64,000 bases of DNA from Cedecea colo (GTDB lineage: Bacteria; Pseudomonadota; Gammaproteobacteria; Enterobacterales; Enterobacteriaceae), in assembly GCF_011808225.1 (NCBI RefSeq), contig NZ_SOYS01000011.1:1-64000 (forward strand), given 5' to 3'. A program made the translations under genes and the position numbers. Under the pieces are notes generated by a model. The model had not been told where the DNA came from. It did no database searches and saw nothing but the letters and a program-made list of their open reading frames with translations. Within the stretch, counting starts at the first letter, position 1, and each line of letters starts with the position of its first letter. Below, one piece after another: positions 27,665-41,202 of the stretch.

Positions 27665-27826
27665 GCTCCAGCAGGAGCAAGTAGCCCCATACAAATAAAA
27701 TGTTACGCCTCTGTTGTCAATGATTAGAAGGTGTGGATTGTTCATGCGCACAAAAATCATCACAAAATCCGTTGGGAGATATACAATTGACCGCAGTCAC
27801 AATTCTCAAATCAAAAGGGTAACGCT

Positions 27827-29476
27827 ATGAAAAATATCAACCCAACGCAGACTGCTGCATGGCAGGCTTTACAGGCGCATTTTGACGAAATGAAAGACGT
27901 CACTATCGCCGAGCTTTTCGCGCAGGATGCCGATCGTTTCGGCAAGTTTTCCGCAACGTTCGATGATTTAATGCTGGTCGATTATTCCAAAAACCGCATC
28001 ACCGCGGATACCCTCGCTAAGCTGCAGGCGCTGGCAAAAGAGACCGATCTGCAGGGCGCTATCAAGTCGATGTTTTCCGGTGAAAAAATCAACCGTACCG
28101 AAGACCGCGCCGTGCTGCACGTTGCCCTGCGTAACCGTAGCAATACCCCAATCATGGTGGATGGCAAAGATGTGATGCCGGAAGTGAACGCGGTGCTTGA
28201 GAAGATGAAAACCTTCTCTGAAAGCATCATCAGCGGCAGCTGGAAGGGTTACACAGGTAAAGCGATTACTGACGTTGTGAACATCGGTATCGGCGGTTCC
28301 GACCTTGGTCCGTTTATGGTGACCGAAGCGCTGCGTCCTTATAAAAACCACCTCAATATGCACTTTGTGTCCAACGTCGATGGCACCCACATCGCCGAAG
28401 TGCTGAAGAAGGTTGATCCAGAAACTACGCTGTTCCTGGTCGCTTCCAAAACCTTTACCACGCAAGAAACCATGACCAACGCCCACAGCGCGCGTGACTG
28501 GTTCCTGAAAACCGCTGGCGACAACAAGCACGTAGCGAAACACTTCGCCGCGCTGTCCACCAACGCGAAAGCGGTTGGCGAGTTTGGTATCGATACGGCG
28601 AATATGTTCGAATTCTGGGACTGGGTTGGCGGTCGTTATTCCCTCTGGTCTGCGATTGGCCTGTCTATCATCCTGTCCGTGGGTTATGACAATTTTGTTG
28701 AGCTGCTAAGCGGCGCGCATGCGATGGACAAACACTTCGCAAACACCCCGGCAGAACAGAACCTGCCGGTACTGCTGGCGCTGATTGGCATCTGGTACAA
28801 CAATTTCTTCGGCGCAGAAACCGAAGCGATTCTGCCTTACGATCAGTATATGCACCGCTTTGCCGCTTATTTCCAGCAGGGCAATATGGAATCCAACGGT
28901 AAATACGTTGACCGTAACGGTGCGGCTGTTGATTACCAGACCGGCCCAATTATCTGGGGCGAGCCGGGAACCAACGGCCAACACGCGTTTTATCAGCTGA
29001 TTCACCAGGGCACCAAAATGGTTCCCTGCGATTTCATCGCGCCCGCAATCTCGCACAACCCACTTTCCGATCACCATCCTAAACTGCTGTCTAACTTCTT
29101 TGCACAGACTGAAGCGCTGGCGTTTGGTAAATCCCGCGACGTGGTTGAGCAGGAATACGCCGATCAGGGTAAAGATCCAAAAGCCCTGGAACACGTTGTG
29201 CCGTTCAAAGTATTTGAGGGTAATCGCCCAACCAACTCCATCCTGCTGCGTGAAATCACGCCGTTCAGCCTGGGAGCGCTGATTGCGCTGTATGAGCATA
29301 AGATCTTTACCCAGGGTGCAATCCTGAATATCTTCACCTTTGACCAGTGGGGCGTTGAGCTGGGCAAACAGCTGGCAAACCGCATCCTGCCGGAACTGGG
29401 CGATGATAAGCAGGTTGGCAGCCACGACAGCTCTACCAACGCATTAATTAACCGTTATAAATCCTGGCGCGCGTAA
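27827..29476 (+). CDS. pgi: Glucose-6-phosphate isomerase
   Basis: Interconverts glucose 6-phosphate and fructose 6-phosphate in glycolysis and gluconeogenesis. At 549 residues it is identical in length to E. coli Pgi. The sugar-phosphate loop [10 protein letters not shown] and the preceding [12 protein letters not shown] are intact, as are the C-terminal signature [13 protein letters not shown] and the catalytic region [24 protein letters not shown] precedes the ATG. SorD also produces fructose 6-phosphate, so Pgi joins sorbose use to central metabolism. Confidence 0.98.
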   Translation: MKNINPTQTAAWQALQAHFDEMKDVTIAELFAQDADRFGKFSATFDDLMLVDYSKNRITADTLAKLQALAKETDLQGAIKSMFSGEKINRTEDRAVLHVALRNRSNTPIMVDGKDVMPEVNAVLEKMKTFSESIISGSWKGYTGKAITDVVNIGIGGSDLGPFMVTEALRPYKNHLNMHFVSNVDGTHIAEVLKKVDPETTLFLVASKTFTTQETMTNAHSARDWFLKTAGDNKHVAKHFAALSTNAKAVGEFGIDTANMFEFWDWVGGRYSLWSAIGLSIILSVGYDNFVELLSGAHAMDKHFANTPAEQNLPVLLALIGIWYNNFFGAETEAILPYDQYMHRFAAYFQQGNMESNGKYVDRNGAAVDYQTGPIIWGEPGTNGQHAFYQLIHQGTKMVPCDFIAPAISHNPLSDHHPKLLSNFFAQTEALAFGKSRDVVEQEYADQGKDPKALEHVVPFKVFEGNRPTNSILLREITPFSLGALIALYEHKIFTQGAILNIFTFDQWGVELGKQLANRILPELGDDKQVGSHDSSTNALINRYKSWRA

Positions 29477-29494
29477 TAAGCTAAGCGCATAATG

Positions 29495-29524
29495 AAATAA
29501 GCCGGTAAATATACCGGCTTATTT
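29495..29524 (+). terminator. pgi terminator
   Basis: A perfect 13-bp stem (AAATAAGCCGGTA / TACCGGCTTATTT) with an AATA loop starts 18 bases after the stop. A/T-rich flanks on both sides allow function in either direction. Confidence 0.85.
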
Positions 29525-29845
29525 ATGAGATTAATCCCCTTGTCTCCTTATAGGCACAAATCCTTTCGATAAGGTTAATCCTAAAAATATCAGTGTCCGG
29601 GTAATTTATAGGGGTTATTTTCAGATTTGTTAGATCATACTTTTTATTTATAATCCTATTAATTGCTTGTTTTTATTGTACTTTAGTTATTAAGGCTAAC
29701 GGTAAAATTATTATTTTTACCACTTGTCTTAAAACTTCCCCTCTATTTCCCCATCACCCTAATTGTCATCTCTTGTTGTGTATACTCGATCCCGCCTGAA
29801 ACCTTTTTAGGCAAACCTCCATTCATTCAATGAAGGGAAATTGTT
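29525..29845 (+). promoter_or_regulatory. A/T-rich leader and promoter region of yjbEFGH
   Basis: 321 bases without a gene and much richer in A/T than the flanks. A TATACT with extended TGTG lies near 29780. A small hairpin (GCCT/AGGC around 29795-29813) precedes the yjbE start. E. coli yjbE is under Rcs control, but I do not see a convincing RcsAB box here. Confidence 0.4.
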
Positions 29846-30091
29846 ATGAAGAAAGTTATTTATGGCGCTTTAGCCATATTCACGCTGGCAGCGGCTGGCG
29901 CGGCGAGTGCTGACCCGGTTGCTGTGGGTGAGGCCGCTGGCGCGCAAGCAACGAATGTGTCCGCAGGGAGTTCTACTGCGACCAGTGCCAGCACTGTCGG
30001 GTCTGCGGTGGGGGTAGCGCTTGCTGCAACCGGTGGCGGTGACGGTTCTAATACCGGGACTACCACGACCACGACGACCAGCACCCAGTAA
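29846..30091 (+). CDS. yjbE: Exopolysaccharide production protein YjbE
   Basis: A small secreted protein of 81 residues with a clear signal peptide (hydrophobic core to about residue 22, ending ASADP). The mature part consists almost only of Ala, Gly, Ser, Thr and Val, with [20 protein letters not shown] at the C-terminus. It is the first gene of yjbEFGH, an operon linked in E. coli to extracellular polysaccharide and related to gfcABCD. Its molecular role is unknown. AAGGGAAATTGTT precedes the ATG. A hairpin follows and may give excess YjbE over the distal genes. Confidence 0.9.
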   Translation: MKKVIYGALAIFTLAAAGAASADPVAVGEAAGAQATNVSAGSSTATSASTVGSAVGVALAATGGGDGSNTGTTTTTTTSTQ

Positions 30092-30111
30092 TTTCACCGG
30101 TGCTTTAATCC

Positions 30112-30137
30112 TAACCACACTTCGGTGTGGTTATTTA
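30112..30137 (+). terminator. Attenuator-like hairpin between yjbE and yjbF
   Basis: TAACCACAC-TTCG-GTGTGGTTA is a perfect 9-bp stem with a TTCG loop followed by TTTA. It lies 20 bases after yjbE and 18 before the yjbF start, so part of the transcripts probably end here. Confidence 0.7.
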
Positions 30138-30154
30138 GCCTTCGGGGACACGTC

Positions 30155-30793
30155 GTGCAGCGACTTTCAATCCTTCTTATTTGCCTGTTACTTCAGGCTT
30201 GTTCCGCTACCACCAAAAGCCTCAGCTCTTCGCTGTGGCACAGCATCGTTGGTAGTGACGGCGTGCAGCTTACCGATGACGATATTCAGAACATGCGCTA
30301 CGCCAGCCAGTACATGAGCATTAATAACGGCCCGCAGCTTTTTGTGGTGCTGGCGTATGACGAAAACGGCCAGCAAAAATGGGTGACGCAGGACCGGGCG
30401 ACAATTGTCACCCAAAACGGACGCGTGGTGAAAACGGTCGGCCTTGGGGACAATCTCCAGCAGGTCACTAACCTTGCCGACGATCCGCTGGCGAAGGTGA
30501 ACCAGATTATTGACGGTGCAGGCTGGACGCGGCAGATGGCCTGGAGCGAACACCAGCAGGCGCGCATGGCTACAGCGCGTTCCATCTTCAGCTGGGACGG
30601 CACCGACACGCTAAAAGTTGGCAGTAACGTGACGCCGGTTCGCGTACTTGACGAAGAGGTCACCGCAGCGGGCACCGCCTGGCACAACCGTTACTGGGTG
30701 GATGATGCTGGTAAGATTCGCCAGTCAAAACAATACATTGGTCCGGATTACTGGCCGATTACCACGGTTCTGTTGAAGGCGGCAAAAGAATGA
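30155..30793 (+). CDS. yjbF: YjbF family lipoprotein
   Basis: Lipoprotein of 212 residues, the E. coli length, related to GfcB. The start is GTG at 30155, with GGGGA about 8 bases upstream. The signal MQRLSILLICLLLQAC carries the lipobox with the lipidated cysteine at residue 16, and serine follows it, consistent with outer-membrane sorting. An upstream in-frame start lies in the hairpin and is unlikely. It overlaps yjbG by 4 bases. It is thought to work with YjbG and YjbH in polysaccharide export or modification. Confidence 0.92.
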   Translation: MQRLSILLICLLLQACSATTKSLSSSLWHSIVGSDGVQLTDDDIQNMRYASQYMSINNGPQLFVVLAYDENGQQKWVTQDRATIVTQNGRVVKTVGLGDNLQQVTNLADDPLAKVNQIIDGAGWTRQMAWSEHQQARMATARSIFSWDGTDTLKVGSNVTPVRVLDEEVTAAGTAWHNRYWVDDAGKIRQSKQYIGPDYWPITTVLLKAAKE

Positions 30794-31524
30794 AAATAAA
30801 AGCCCTCGCGTTGTTATTAACGCTTAGCAGCACGCTTTCATACGCAGCAGGGAGCGTGACCGTTTATCCCGGCGATCGTCAGCCGCCGCAGAATTTAACC
30901 AACGTTGAGCGCCTCGCCGATTTAGTTACCCAGCCTTCGCTCAGCCGCGCCTGGTGGCCGGGAGCCGTCATTAGCGAGCGGCAGGCAACTGCCGCCGCCG
31001 AACAGCAGCATCAGAAGCTGTTAGCGGCTTTAAGCAGCTTCGCAGCACAGGAAGACGGTGATGATGCTGCGGCCATCAACAGCCTGCGCCAGCAGTTGCA
31101 GGCCATCAAAGTGACGGGACGACAGTTTGTCACGCTCGATCCGGACTGGGTGCGAGTACGTCCTCGTTCCAACGTTACCCTGCTTGGGGATTATAGCCTG
31201 TGGGCCGGGCCGCAGCCCACGACCATCACCCTGATGGGGTTGGTGAGTTCGCCGGGCGTGAAGCCTTTCGTTGCGGGACGCAGCGCGGATGAATATCTGG
31301 CAGACGTAAACACATTGAGCGGTGCCGATCGCAGCTACGCCTGGGTGGTTTATCCCGATGGTAAAACTGAAAAAGCGCCGGTTGCTTACTGGAATAAGCG
31401 CCACGTGGAATTACTGCCGGGCAGCATTCTCTTCGTCGGTTTTTCCGAGCGCCTTTTCGATTCTGATTTTAATGAACTGAACCAGCAAATCCTTACTTCC
31501 CTGACCCATCGGATACCGGATTGA
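30790..31524 (+). CDS. yjbG: Capsule biosynthesis GfcC-like protein YjbG
   Basis: Periplasmic protein of 244 residues with a signal peptide (cleavage near SYAAG, residue 20). It resembles GfcC, whose structure includes beta-grasp domains; the segment [20 protein letters not shown] lies at the mature N-terminus. A C-terminal helix ([20 protein letters not shown]) matches the amphipathic helix of that family. It overlaps yjbF by 4 bases and shares one base with the yjbH start, so the three genes are probably coupled in translation. Confidence 0.92.
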   Translation: MKIKALALLLTLSSTLSYAAGSVTVYPGDRQPPQNLTNVERLADLVTQPSLSRAWWPGAVISERQATAAAEQQHQKLLAALSSFAAQEDGDDAAAINSLRQQLQAIKVTGRQFVTLDPDWVRVRPRSNVTLLGDYSLWAGPQPTTITLMGLVSSPGVKPFVAGRSADEYLADVNTLSGADRSYAWVVYPDGKTEKAPVAYWNKRHVELLPGSILFVGFSERLFDSDFNELNQQILTSLTHRIPD

Positions 31525-33620
31525 TGAAAAAAAAATATCTCTATAGCCTGCTGGCGCTGGCCGTTTCAACGGCCTGCCACGCCGAAACCTTTCCGGCTCC
31601 CGTTGGCCCGTCGCAATCTGACTTTGGCGGCGTGGGCCTGTTGCAAACCCCGACTGCACGCATGGCGCGAACCGGCGAGTTCAGCGCTAACTATCGCGAT
31701 AACGATCAATACCGCTTCTATTCTGCTTCTATCCAGCTTTTCCCGTGGCTGGAAACGACGCTGCGCTATACCGACGTACGGACTAAACAGTACAGCTCGG
31801 TAGAGGCGTTTTCCGGCGACCAGACTTATAAAGACAAGGCTTTTGATATGAAAGTCCGTCTGTGGGAGGAAGGATATTACCTGCCGGAAGTCTCTGTCGG
31901 CATGCGTGATTTAGGGGGAACGGGCCTGTTCGACGGCGAATTCGTGGTGGCGAGCAAAGCCTGGGGACCGTTCGATTTTTCCCTCGGCATGGGCTGGGGC
32001 TACATGGGCACCAGCGGCAATGTGAAAAACCCGTTCTGTGAAGCCAGCAACGGCTTCTGCTATCGCGACAACAGCTACAACCAGGCAGGTTCGTTCGATT
32101 TTGGCGGCATGTTCCACGGCCCGGCCTCGTTGTTTGGCGGCGTTGAATACCAGACGCCGTGGCAGCCGCTGCGCCTGAAGCTGGAATATGAAGGCAACAA
32201 CTACGCGCAAGACTTTGCCGGGAAGCTCGAACAGCGCAGCAACTTTAACGTCGGCGCTATCTATCGCGTCACCGATTGGGCCGACGTTAACGTCAGCTAT
32301 GAGCGCGGCAATACCCTTATGTTTGGCTTCACCCTGCGAACAAACTTCAACGACCTGCGTCCGGGTTATAACGATAATCGCCGTCCGCAATACCAGCCGA
32401 ATCCGCAGGACGAAATCCTGCAGCACAACGTTGTCGCCAACCAGCTTACGCTTCTCAAGTACAACGCGGGCCTTGCGAACCCGAATCTTCAGGTAAAAGG
32501 CGACACGATGTACGTGACCGGCGAACAGGTGAAATACCGCGATTCCCGTGAAGGTATCGAACGCGCCAACCGCATCGTGATGAACGATTTGCCGGAAAAT
32601 ATCCGCACTATCCGCATCACTGAAACGCGTCTGAACATGCCGCAGGTGACGACCGAAACGGATGTTTCCAGCCTGCGTCGTCATCTGGAAGGCGAGCCGC
32701 TGGGACACGAAACGCAGCTGGTGCAAAAACGCGTGGAACCGGTGGTGCCCGAGAAAACCGAACAGGGTTATTACATCGACAAATCCAGCGTGAACTTCTC
32801 GCTAAACCCGGTGCTTAATCAATCCGTTGGCGGGCCGGAAAGCTTCTACATGTACCAGGTGGGCGTAATGGGAACCGCCGACTGGTGGGTGACGGATCAC
32901 CTGCTGACCACCGGCAGCGTGTTTGCCAACCTGGCGAATAACTACGACAAGTTCAACTACACCAACCCACCAAACGATTCGACGCTGCCGCGCGTGCGTA
33001 CCCACGTTCGTGACTATGTGGAAAACGATGTTTATGTGAATAACCTACAGGCCAACTACTTCCAGTATCTGGGGAATAGCTGGTATGGGCAGGTTTACGG
33101 CGGCTACCTTGAAACCATGTACGGCGGGGCGGGTGCTGAGGTACTTTACCGTCCTGTGGACAGCAACTGGGCCATTGGGGCTAACGCGAACTATGTTAAA
33201 CAGCGTGACTGGCGCAGCGCGCAGGACATGATGAAGTTCACCGATTACAGCGCACCGACCGGCCACCTGACGGGCTACTGGACGCCGCCGTTTGCCGATG
33301 ATGTGCTGGTGAAACTGAGCGTCGGCCAGTATCTGGCGAAAGATAAGGGCGGCACGCTGGAAATTTCCAAACGCTTCGACAGCGGCATCGTGGTGGGAAC
33401 TTACGCCACTATCACCAACGTCTCGAAACAAGAGTATGGGGAAGGGGACTTCACCAAAGGCTTTTACGTGAACGTGCCGCTGGATATCTTTACCTCGTCA
33501 CCAACCCGCAGCCGCGCGCAGATTGGCTGGACGCCGCTCACCCGCGATGGCGGACAGATGCTGGGGCGCAAATTTGACCTGTACAGTATGACCAGCGATC
33601 GGAGCCTGAATTTCCGCTGA
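31524..33620 (+). CDS. yjbH: YjbH family outer-membrane protein
   Basis: 698 residues from ATG 31524, matching the E. coli YjbH length. A TTG three bases upstream is in frame but unnecessary. A signal peptide ends near ACHAE. The mature protein begins [20 protein letters not shown], typical of the YjbH/GfcD family of predicted outer-membrane beta-barrels, and ends with an aromatic-rich strand and C-terminal FR. It is the last gene of the operon; the TGATG overlap with yjbG indicates coupling. It is probably a polysaccharide secretion component. Confidence 0.94.
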   Translation: MKKKYLYSLLALAVSTACHAETFPAPVGPSQSDFGGVGLLQTPTARMARTGEFSANYRDNDQYRFYSASIQLFPWLETTLRYTDVRTKQYSSVEAFSGDQTYKDKAFDMKVRLWEEGYYLPEVSVGMRDLGGTGLFDGEFVVASKAWGPFDFSLGMGWGYMGTSGNVKNPFCEASNGFCYRDNSYNQAGSFDFGGMFHGPASLFGGVEYQTPWQPLRLKLEYEGNNYAQDFAGKLEQRSNFNVGAIYRVTDWADVNVSYERGNTLMFGFTLRTNFNDLRPGYNDNRRPQYQPNPQDEILQHNVVANQLTLLKYNAGLANPNLQVKGDTMYVTGEQVKYRDSREGIERANRIVMNDLPENIRTIRITETRLNMPQVTTETDVSSLRRHLEGEPLGHETQLVQKRVEPVVPEKTEQGYYIDKSSVNFSLNPVLNQSVGGPESFYMYQVGVMGTADWWVTDHLLTTGSVFANLANNYDKFNYTNPPNDSTLPRVRTHVRDYVENDVYVNNLQANYFQYLGNSWYGQVYGGYLETMYGGAGAEVLYRPVDSNWAIGANANYVKQRDWRSAQDMMKFTDYSAPTGHLTGYWTPPFADDVLVKLSVGQYLAKDKGGTLEISKRFDSGIVVGTYATITNVSKQEYGEGDFTKGFYVNVPLDIFTSSPTRSRAQIGWTPLTRDGGQMLGRKFDLYSMTSDRSLNFR

Positions 33621-33624
33621 TTTT

Positions 33625-33746
33625 ACCCTCTCCCTGAAAGGGAGAGGGTAACAACTGGCGTCGTTTATTTTCTTCCTACCAGCCGGGGGATTAGCCTTTT
33701 GTTCTTCTCCCTCGCCCCTTTGCTGAGAAGGCCGGGGTGAGGGGAA
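33625..33746 (+). repeat. Palindromic intergenic repeat, copy C (yjbH-psiE)
   Basis: The left hairpin ACCCTCTCCCT/AGGGAGAGGGT is a perfect 11-bp stem with a GAA loop, 4 bases after the yjbH stop. The right end GGCCGGGGTGAGGGGAAA matches the family terminus. About 55 unrelated bases lie between. It could end or stabilise the yjbEFGH transcript. Confidence 0.75.
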
Positions 33747-33835
33747 ATGTTCTCTTATATAAGTAAATAATCTGGATCAAGATCACATTTTCAACGTATA
33801 ACAGCTTTTCGGGACCCCAACCTGAAGGTGCTGTT

Positions 33836-34243
33836 ATGACGACTATCGCCCGCGTTGAGCTGATCTCCACCGTCTTACAAACGGTACTGAATCTGGGCCT
33901 GCTGACGCTTGGCCTGATCCTTATCATCTTCCTCGGTAAAGAAACCCTCCACCTTGCCAACGTGCTGTTTACCCCCAGCGAACAGGCCAGCAAATATCTG
34001 TTTATCGAAGGGCTGGTGGTCTACTTTCTCTACTTCGAATTTATTGCCCTGATCGTTAAATATTTCCAGTCTGGTTACCACTTCCCGCTGCGCTACTTCA
34101 TCTATATCGGCATTACCGCCATCGTCCGGTTGATTATCATCGACCACAAACAGCCGCTGGACGTGCTGATCTATTCCGGGGCGATTTTGCTGCTGGTCAT
34201 CACGCTGTGGCTGTGCAACAGCAGCCGACTGAAGCGGGAATAA
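33836..34243 (+). CDS. psiE: Phosphate-starvation-inducible protein PsiE
   Basis: Small inner-membrane protein of 135 residues with four hydrophobic helices, very close to E. coli PsiE (136). Its function is unknown; in E. coli it is induced by phosphate limitation (PhoB) and affected by CRP. A GATCACA half-site lies at about 33780, some 50 bases before the start, which could belong to a CRP site. The conserved segment [20 protein letters not shown] is present. It converges on malG. Confidence 0.93.
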   Translation: MTTIARVELISTVLQTVLNLGLLTLGLILIIFLGKETLHLANVLFTPSEQASKYLFIEGLVVYFLYFEFIALIVKYFQSGYHFPLRYFIYIGITAIVRLIIIDHKQPLDVLIYSGAILLLVITLWLCNSSRLKRE

Positions 34244-34266
34244 AAAAGGGCGGCCCGTGGGCCGCC
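34242..34266 (-). terminator. malEFG operon terminator
   Basis: The 7-bp stem GGCGGCC/GGCCGCC is followed on the minus strand by six T residues. It begins about 70 bases after the malG stop and abuts the psiE stop codon, so it may also serve psiE in part. Confidence 0.8.
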
Positions 34267-34336
34267 AGAAATGATACGAGGACAAATTGAGGGTTACAGT
34301 GGCATTTAAAATATAAAGCAACGACGTACAGAAAAT

Positions 34337-35227
34337 TTAACCTTTTACTCCGCCAGCGGTCAGGCCGCCTACCAGCCAGCGCTGCGCCAGCAGGAACACC
34401 AAGGTAATCGGAATAGCGGACAGTACTGCTGCCGCAGCAAAGTCGCCCCACAGGTAGTTTTGCGGGTTGAGGTATTGCTGCATACCTACTGCCAAGGTGT
34501 AGCTGTTTACATCACGCAATAACAATGAAGCCACCGGCACTTCGGTAATCGCGGCGATGAACGACAGAATAAAGACCACCGCCAGAATCGGTACCGAGAG
34601 CGGCAGCAGCACCAGACGGAAGGCCTGCCACGGCGTTGCGCCATCCAGCGCTGCCGCTTCTTCAAGGGAGCCGTCGATGGTTTCGAAATAGCCCTTAATC
34701 GTCCAGACGTGCAGGGCGATGCCGCCAAGATAGGCGAAGATCACCCCGCCATGCGTATTTAAACCAATAAACGGAATGTACTGGCCGAGACGGTCAAACA
34801 ACGCGTACAACGCAACCAGAGACAGCACCGCCGGGAACATCTGGAAAATCAGCATCCCTTTGAGCAGCGTAGCTTTGCCCGGGAAGCGCATACGGGCAAA
34901 GGCGTAGGCGCAGGTGGTGGAAAGCGCGACGATGCCAACCGCCGTAATCACCGCAATTTTGATTGAGTTCCATAGCCACAGCATGACCGGGAACGGCGGC
35001 GGCGTAACGCGTCCGTCGGCGTGCTCGACGCTAAATCCTAACGCCAGCTTCCAGTGTTCCCAGGAAACCTGGTCGGGAATAATGCTGCCGGTCGCAAAGT
35101 TACCCGGACGCAGTGAAATGGCGATAACCATCAGCAGCGGAAACATGATCGCCGCGATAAACAGCAGTAACAGCAGATGCGTGATGAACAAACGCAGCTT
35201 TTGTGATTTGGGTTGAACCATGGCCAT
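34337..35227 (-). CDS. malG: Maltose ABC transporter permease MalG
   Basis: Inner-membrane permease of 296 residues, the E. coli length. It has six predicted helices and the MalK-docking EAA loop [20 protein letters not shown] (residues about 190-209). The C-terminal LTAGGVKG, which inserts into the MalK dimer in the known structure, is conserved. It is the last gene of malEFG, starting 12 bases after malF. Confidence 0.97.
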   Translation of the reverse strand: MAMVQPKSQKLRLFITHLLLLLFIAAIMFPLLMVIAISLRPGNFATGSIIPDQVSWEHWKLALGFSVEHADGRVTPPPFPVMLWLWNSIKIAVITAVGIVALSTTCAYAFARMRFPGKATLLKGMLIFQMFPAVLSLVALYALFDRLGQYIPFIGLNTHGGVIFAYLGGIALHVWTIKGYFETIDGSLEEAAALDGATPWQAFRLVLLPLSVPILAVVFILSFIAAITEVPVASLLLRDVNSYTLAVGMQQYLNPQNYLWGDFAAAAVLSAIPITLVFLLAQRWLVGGLTAGGVKG

Positions 35228-35239
35228 GAGTGTCGCTCC

Positions 35240-36784
35240 TTAATCAAACTTCATGCGGGTGGCTTTCAGGTTAACAATCGCAAGCGCACCGACCAGCAGG
35301 AAGATAAGCGTCGCAATAGCCGCAGCTAAGCCGAAGTCCTGTCCGCCGCCGCCTTCAAAGGCGATGCGGTAGGTATAGCTCACCAGCAAGTCCGTATAAC
35401 CGGCAGGCGTCGTGGTGCCGAGCCTGTCCGGGCCGCCGTTGGTTAACAATTGAATCAATACGAAGTTGTTAAAATTAAAGGCGAAGCTTGCAATCATCAG
35501 CGGCGTCAGCGGCTTGATCAGCAGCGGCAGCGTGATTTTAAAGAAATTCTGGAACGGACCTGCGCCATCCATTGCCGAGGCTTCGTAAAGGTCATCCGGA
35601 ATCGCTTTAAGCAGGCCCATGCACAGGATCATCATGTACGGATAGCCCAGCCAGGTGTTGACGATAATGACCATCGAACGCGCGGTAGTCGGGTCGCTGA
35701 ACCAGGCGGGTTTGACGCCGAACAGCGCGCTGAGCATCATGTTGATTTCACCGAAGCTCTGGTTGAACAACCCCTTGAAAATCAGAATAGAAATAAACGA
35801 TGGCACCGCGTAAGGCAGAATCAACAGCACGCGATAAACCGCTTTGCCCTTCAGCGATTCCCACTGCACCAGACAAGCCAGTACCATGCCCACCGCTACG
35901 GTTAGCACAACCGTTAACAATGAGAAGATGATTGTCCAGACGAAAATAGCGAGGAACGGCTTCTGAATGCCTTCATCGTGGAACACGCGCAGGAAGTTTT
36001 TCCAGCCGATAGTGACGGTATAGCCGGGGCTTAGCTGCTCGTTACCCCAGTTGCCGTCGGCGTTAACGGACTGGTAAAAACCGATATCGTTGTTCGGGCG
36101 GTACTTCACGCCGCTTTGGTTATTAGTCAGCTCGCCGTTTTCACCCTGCGTATAGAGCGGGCGGGTACCGGAAAACTGGCGCAGGGAACTCATGACCAGC
36201 GTGCTGGCATCCGGCATTTCAGCGGTGATCTGCGTCAGCGCCTGGCGATTTTGCGTAATGATACGCAGGTTGGCTTTTTCGCCGCCGGGCAGCGCATCGG
36301 CTTCTTTGAGCTTCAGATGCTGCTCGCCGCCAAATTTGAAGCTATCGGAAATAAAATTCTTGCCGCTTTCGGCGTCGGTGAGGGCCAGCCGCCATTCGTC
36401 TTCCGCCGGATAGAGACCGAAGTTAAAAGTCTTACCTGCCTGATACTGACGGTCCATCAGCACCTGTTGCGTACGTTCCTGCGTGAGCTGATTGGTGCTG
36501 CTGTAGTTGGTAAAAGCGATAGCGATGGTACAGACCAGCGGAAACAGAACAAACAGCCCCATCCCGGCAAGCCCCGGATAAACATAACGCCAGGCATAAG
36601 CCTTGCGATTCGCATAAATGTATAAGCCAATAGAGCTTAAAATCAGCGTCATAATGGCAAAAAGGTACTCCCCCTGGGCGTACATTAAAACAACAAGATA
36701 GCCAACCAGTACGCCTGCCAGCCCGACCGTTGACCATTTCAACGCGTCGTTTTGCCACCAGTGGCTCTTTTTAACTACATCCAT
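35240..36784 (-). CDS. malF: Maltose ABC transporter permease MalF
   Basis: Inner-membrane permease of 514 residues, the same as E. coli. N-terminal helices are followed by the large periplasmic P2 loop (about residues 93-275) that contacts MalE. The EAA loop EASAMDGAGPFQNFFKITLP lies near residue 400. AGAGGAAG precedes the ATG, so its ribosome-binding site lies outside the palindromic repeat (36817-36914) that separates malF from malE. Translation is expected to be weaker than that of malE. Confidence 0.97.
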   Translation of the reverse strand: MDVVKKSHWWQNDALKWSTVGLAGVLVGYLVVLMYAQGEYLFAIMTLILSSIGLYIYANRKAYAWRYVYPGLAGMGLFVLFPLVCTIAIAFTNYSSTNQLTQERTQQVLMDRQYQAGKTFNFGLYPAEDEWRLALTDAESGKNFISDSFKFGGEQHLKLKEADALPGGEKANLRIITQNRQALTQITAEMPDASTLVMSSLRQFSGTRPLYTQGENGELTNNQSGVKYRPNNDIGFYQSVNADGNWGNEQLSPGYTVTIGWKNFLRVFHDEGIQKPFLAIFVWTIIFSLLTVVLTVAVGMVLACLVQWESLKGKAVYRVLLILPYAVPSFISILIFKGLFNQSFGEINMMLSALFGVKPAWFSDPTTARSMVIIVNTWLGYPYMMILCMGLLKAIPDDLYEASAMDGAGPFQNFFKITLPLLIKPLTPLMIASFAFNFNNFVLIQLLTNGGPDRLGTTTPAGYTDLLVSYTYRIAFEGGGGQDFGLAAAIATLIFLLVGALAIVNLKATRMKFD

Positions 36785-36816
36785 GGGGTCTTCCTCTACA
36801 ACTCATCATCTGAAAC

Positions 36817-36914
36817 CACCCTCACCCTAACCCTCTCCCCTGAAGGGAGAGGGGACAGATCGAGTTTAAATTTCACCCGCGCCCCTCTGGGGAGAGGGCC
36901 GGGGTAAGGGGGAA
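36817..36914 (+). repeat. Palindromic intergenic repeat, copy D (malE-malF)
   Basis: About 98 bases. The termini CCCTCACCCTAACCCTCTCC and GGGCCGGGGTAAGGGGG are those of the family, with two internal hairpins (CCTCTCCC/GGGAGAGG and CCCCTCT/GGAGAGGG). It fills the malE-malF intercistronic gap on the opposite strand to transcription. E. coli has two REP sequences at this position that protect malE mRNA. Confidence 0.85.
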
Positions 36915-36918
36915 TTAC

Positions 36919-41060
<4,142 letters not shown>

Positions 41061-41086
41061 TACAGCAGTAATCTGATGTGAAAAAT

Positions 41087-41116
41087 GAGGGGCTTGCCAC
41101 TGAGCCCCTCGTTATT
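41087..41116 (+). terminator. Hairpin between lamB and malM
   Basis: GAGGGGCT / AGCCCCTC forms a perfect 8-bp stem with an 8-base loop, followed by GTTATT, 26 bases after lamB. It could attenuate transcription into malM or protect the lamB message. A second inverted repeat, GGTGGAA/TTCCACC, spans 41143-41177. Confidence 0.6.
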
Positions 41117-41202
41117 ACCCTTGTATGCCAATATCTTTTTCAGGTGGAAAGCGCTATTGCCTGGCTAACCTTCCACCGAATTCCCATTCGAGGTTTATAA
41201 CA

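Noticed and set aside
29525-29845. RcsAB box upstream of yjbE
   Set aside because: Known control in E. coli prompted a search, but no 14-base match with the right TAAGA/TCTTA halves was found. TAGGCACAAATCCT is a weak inverted repeat only.
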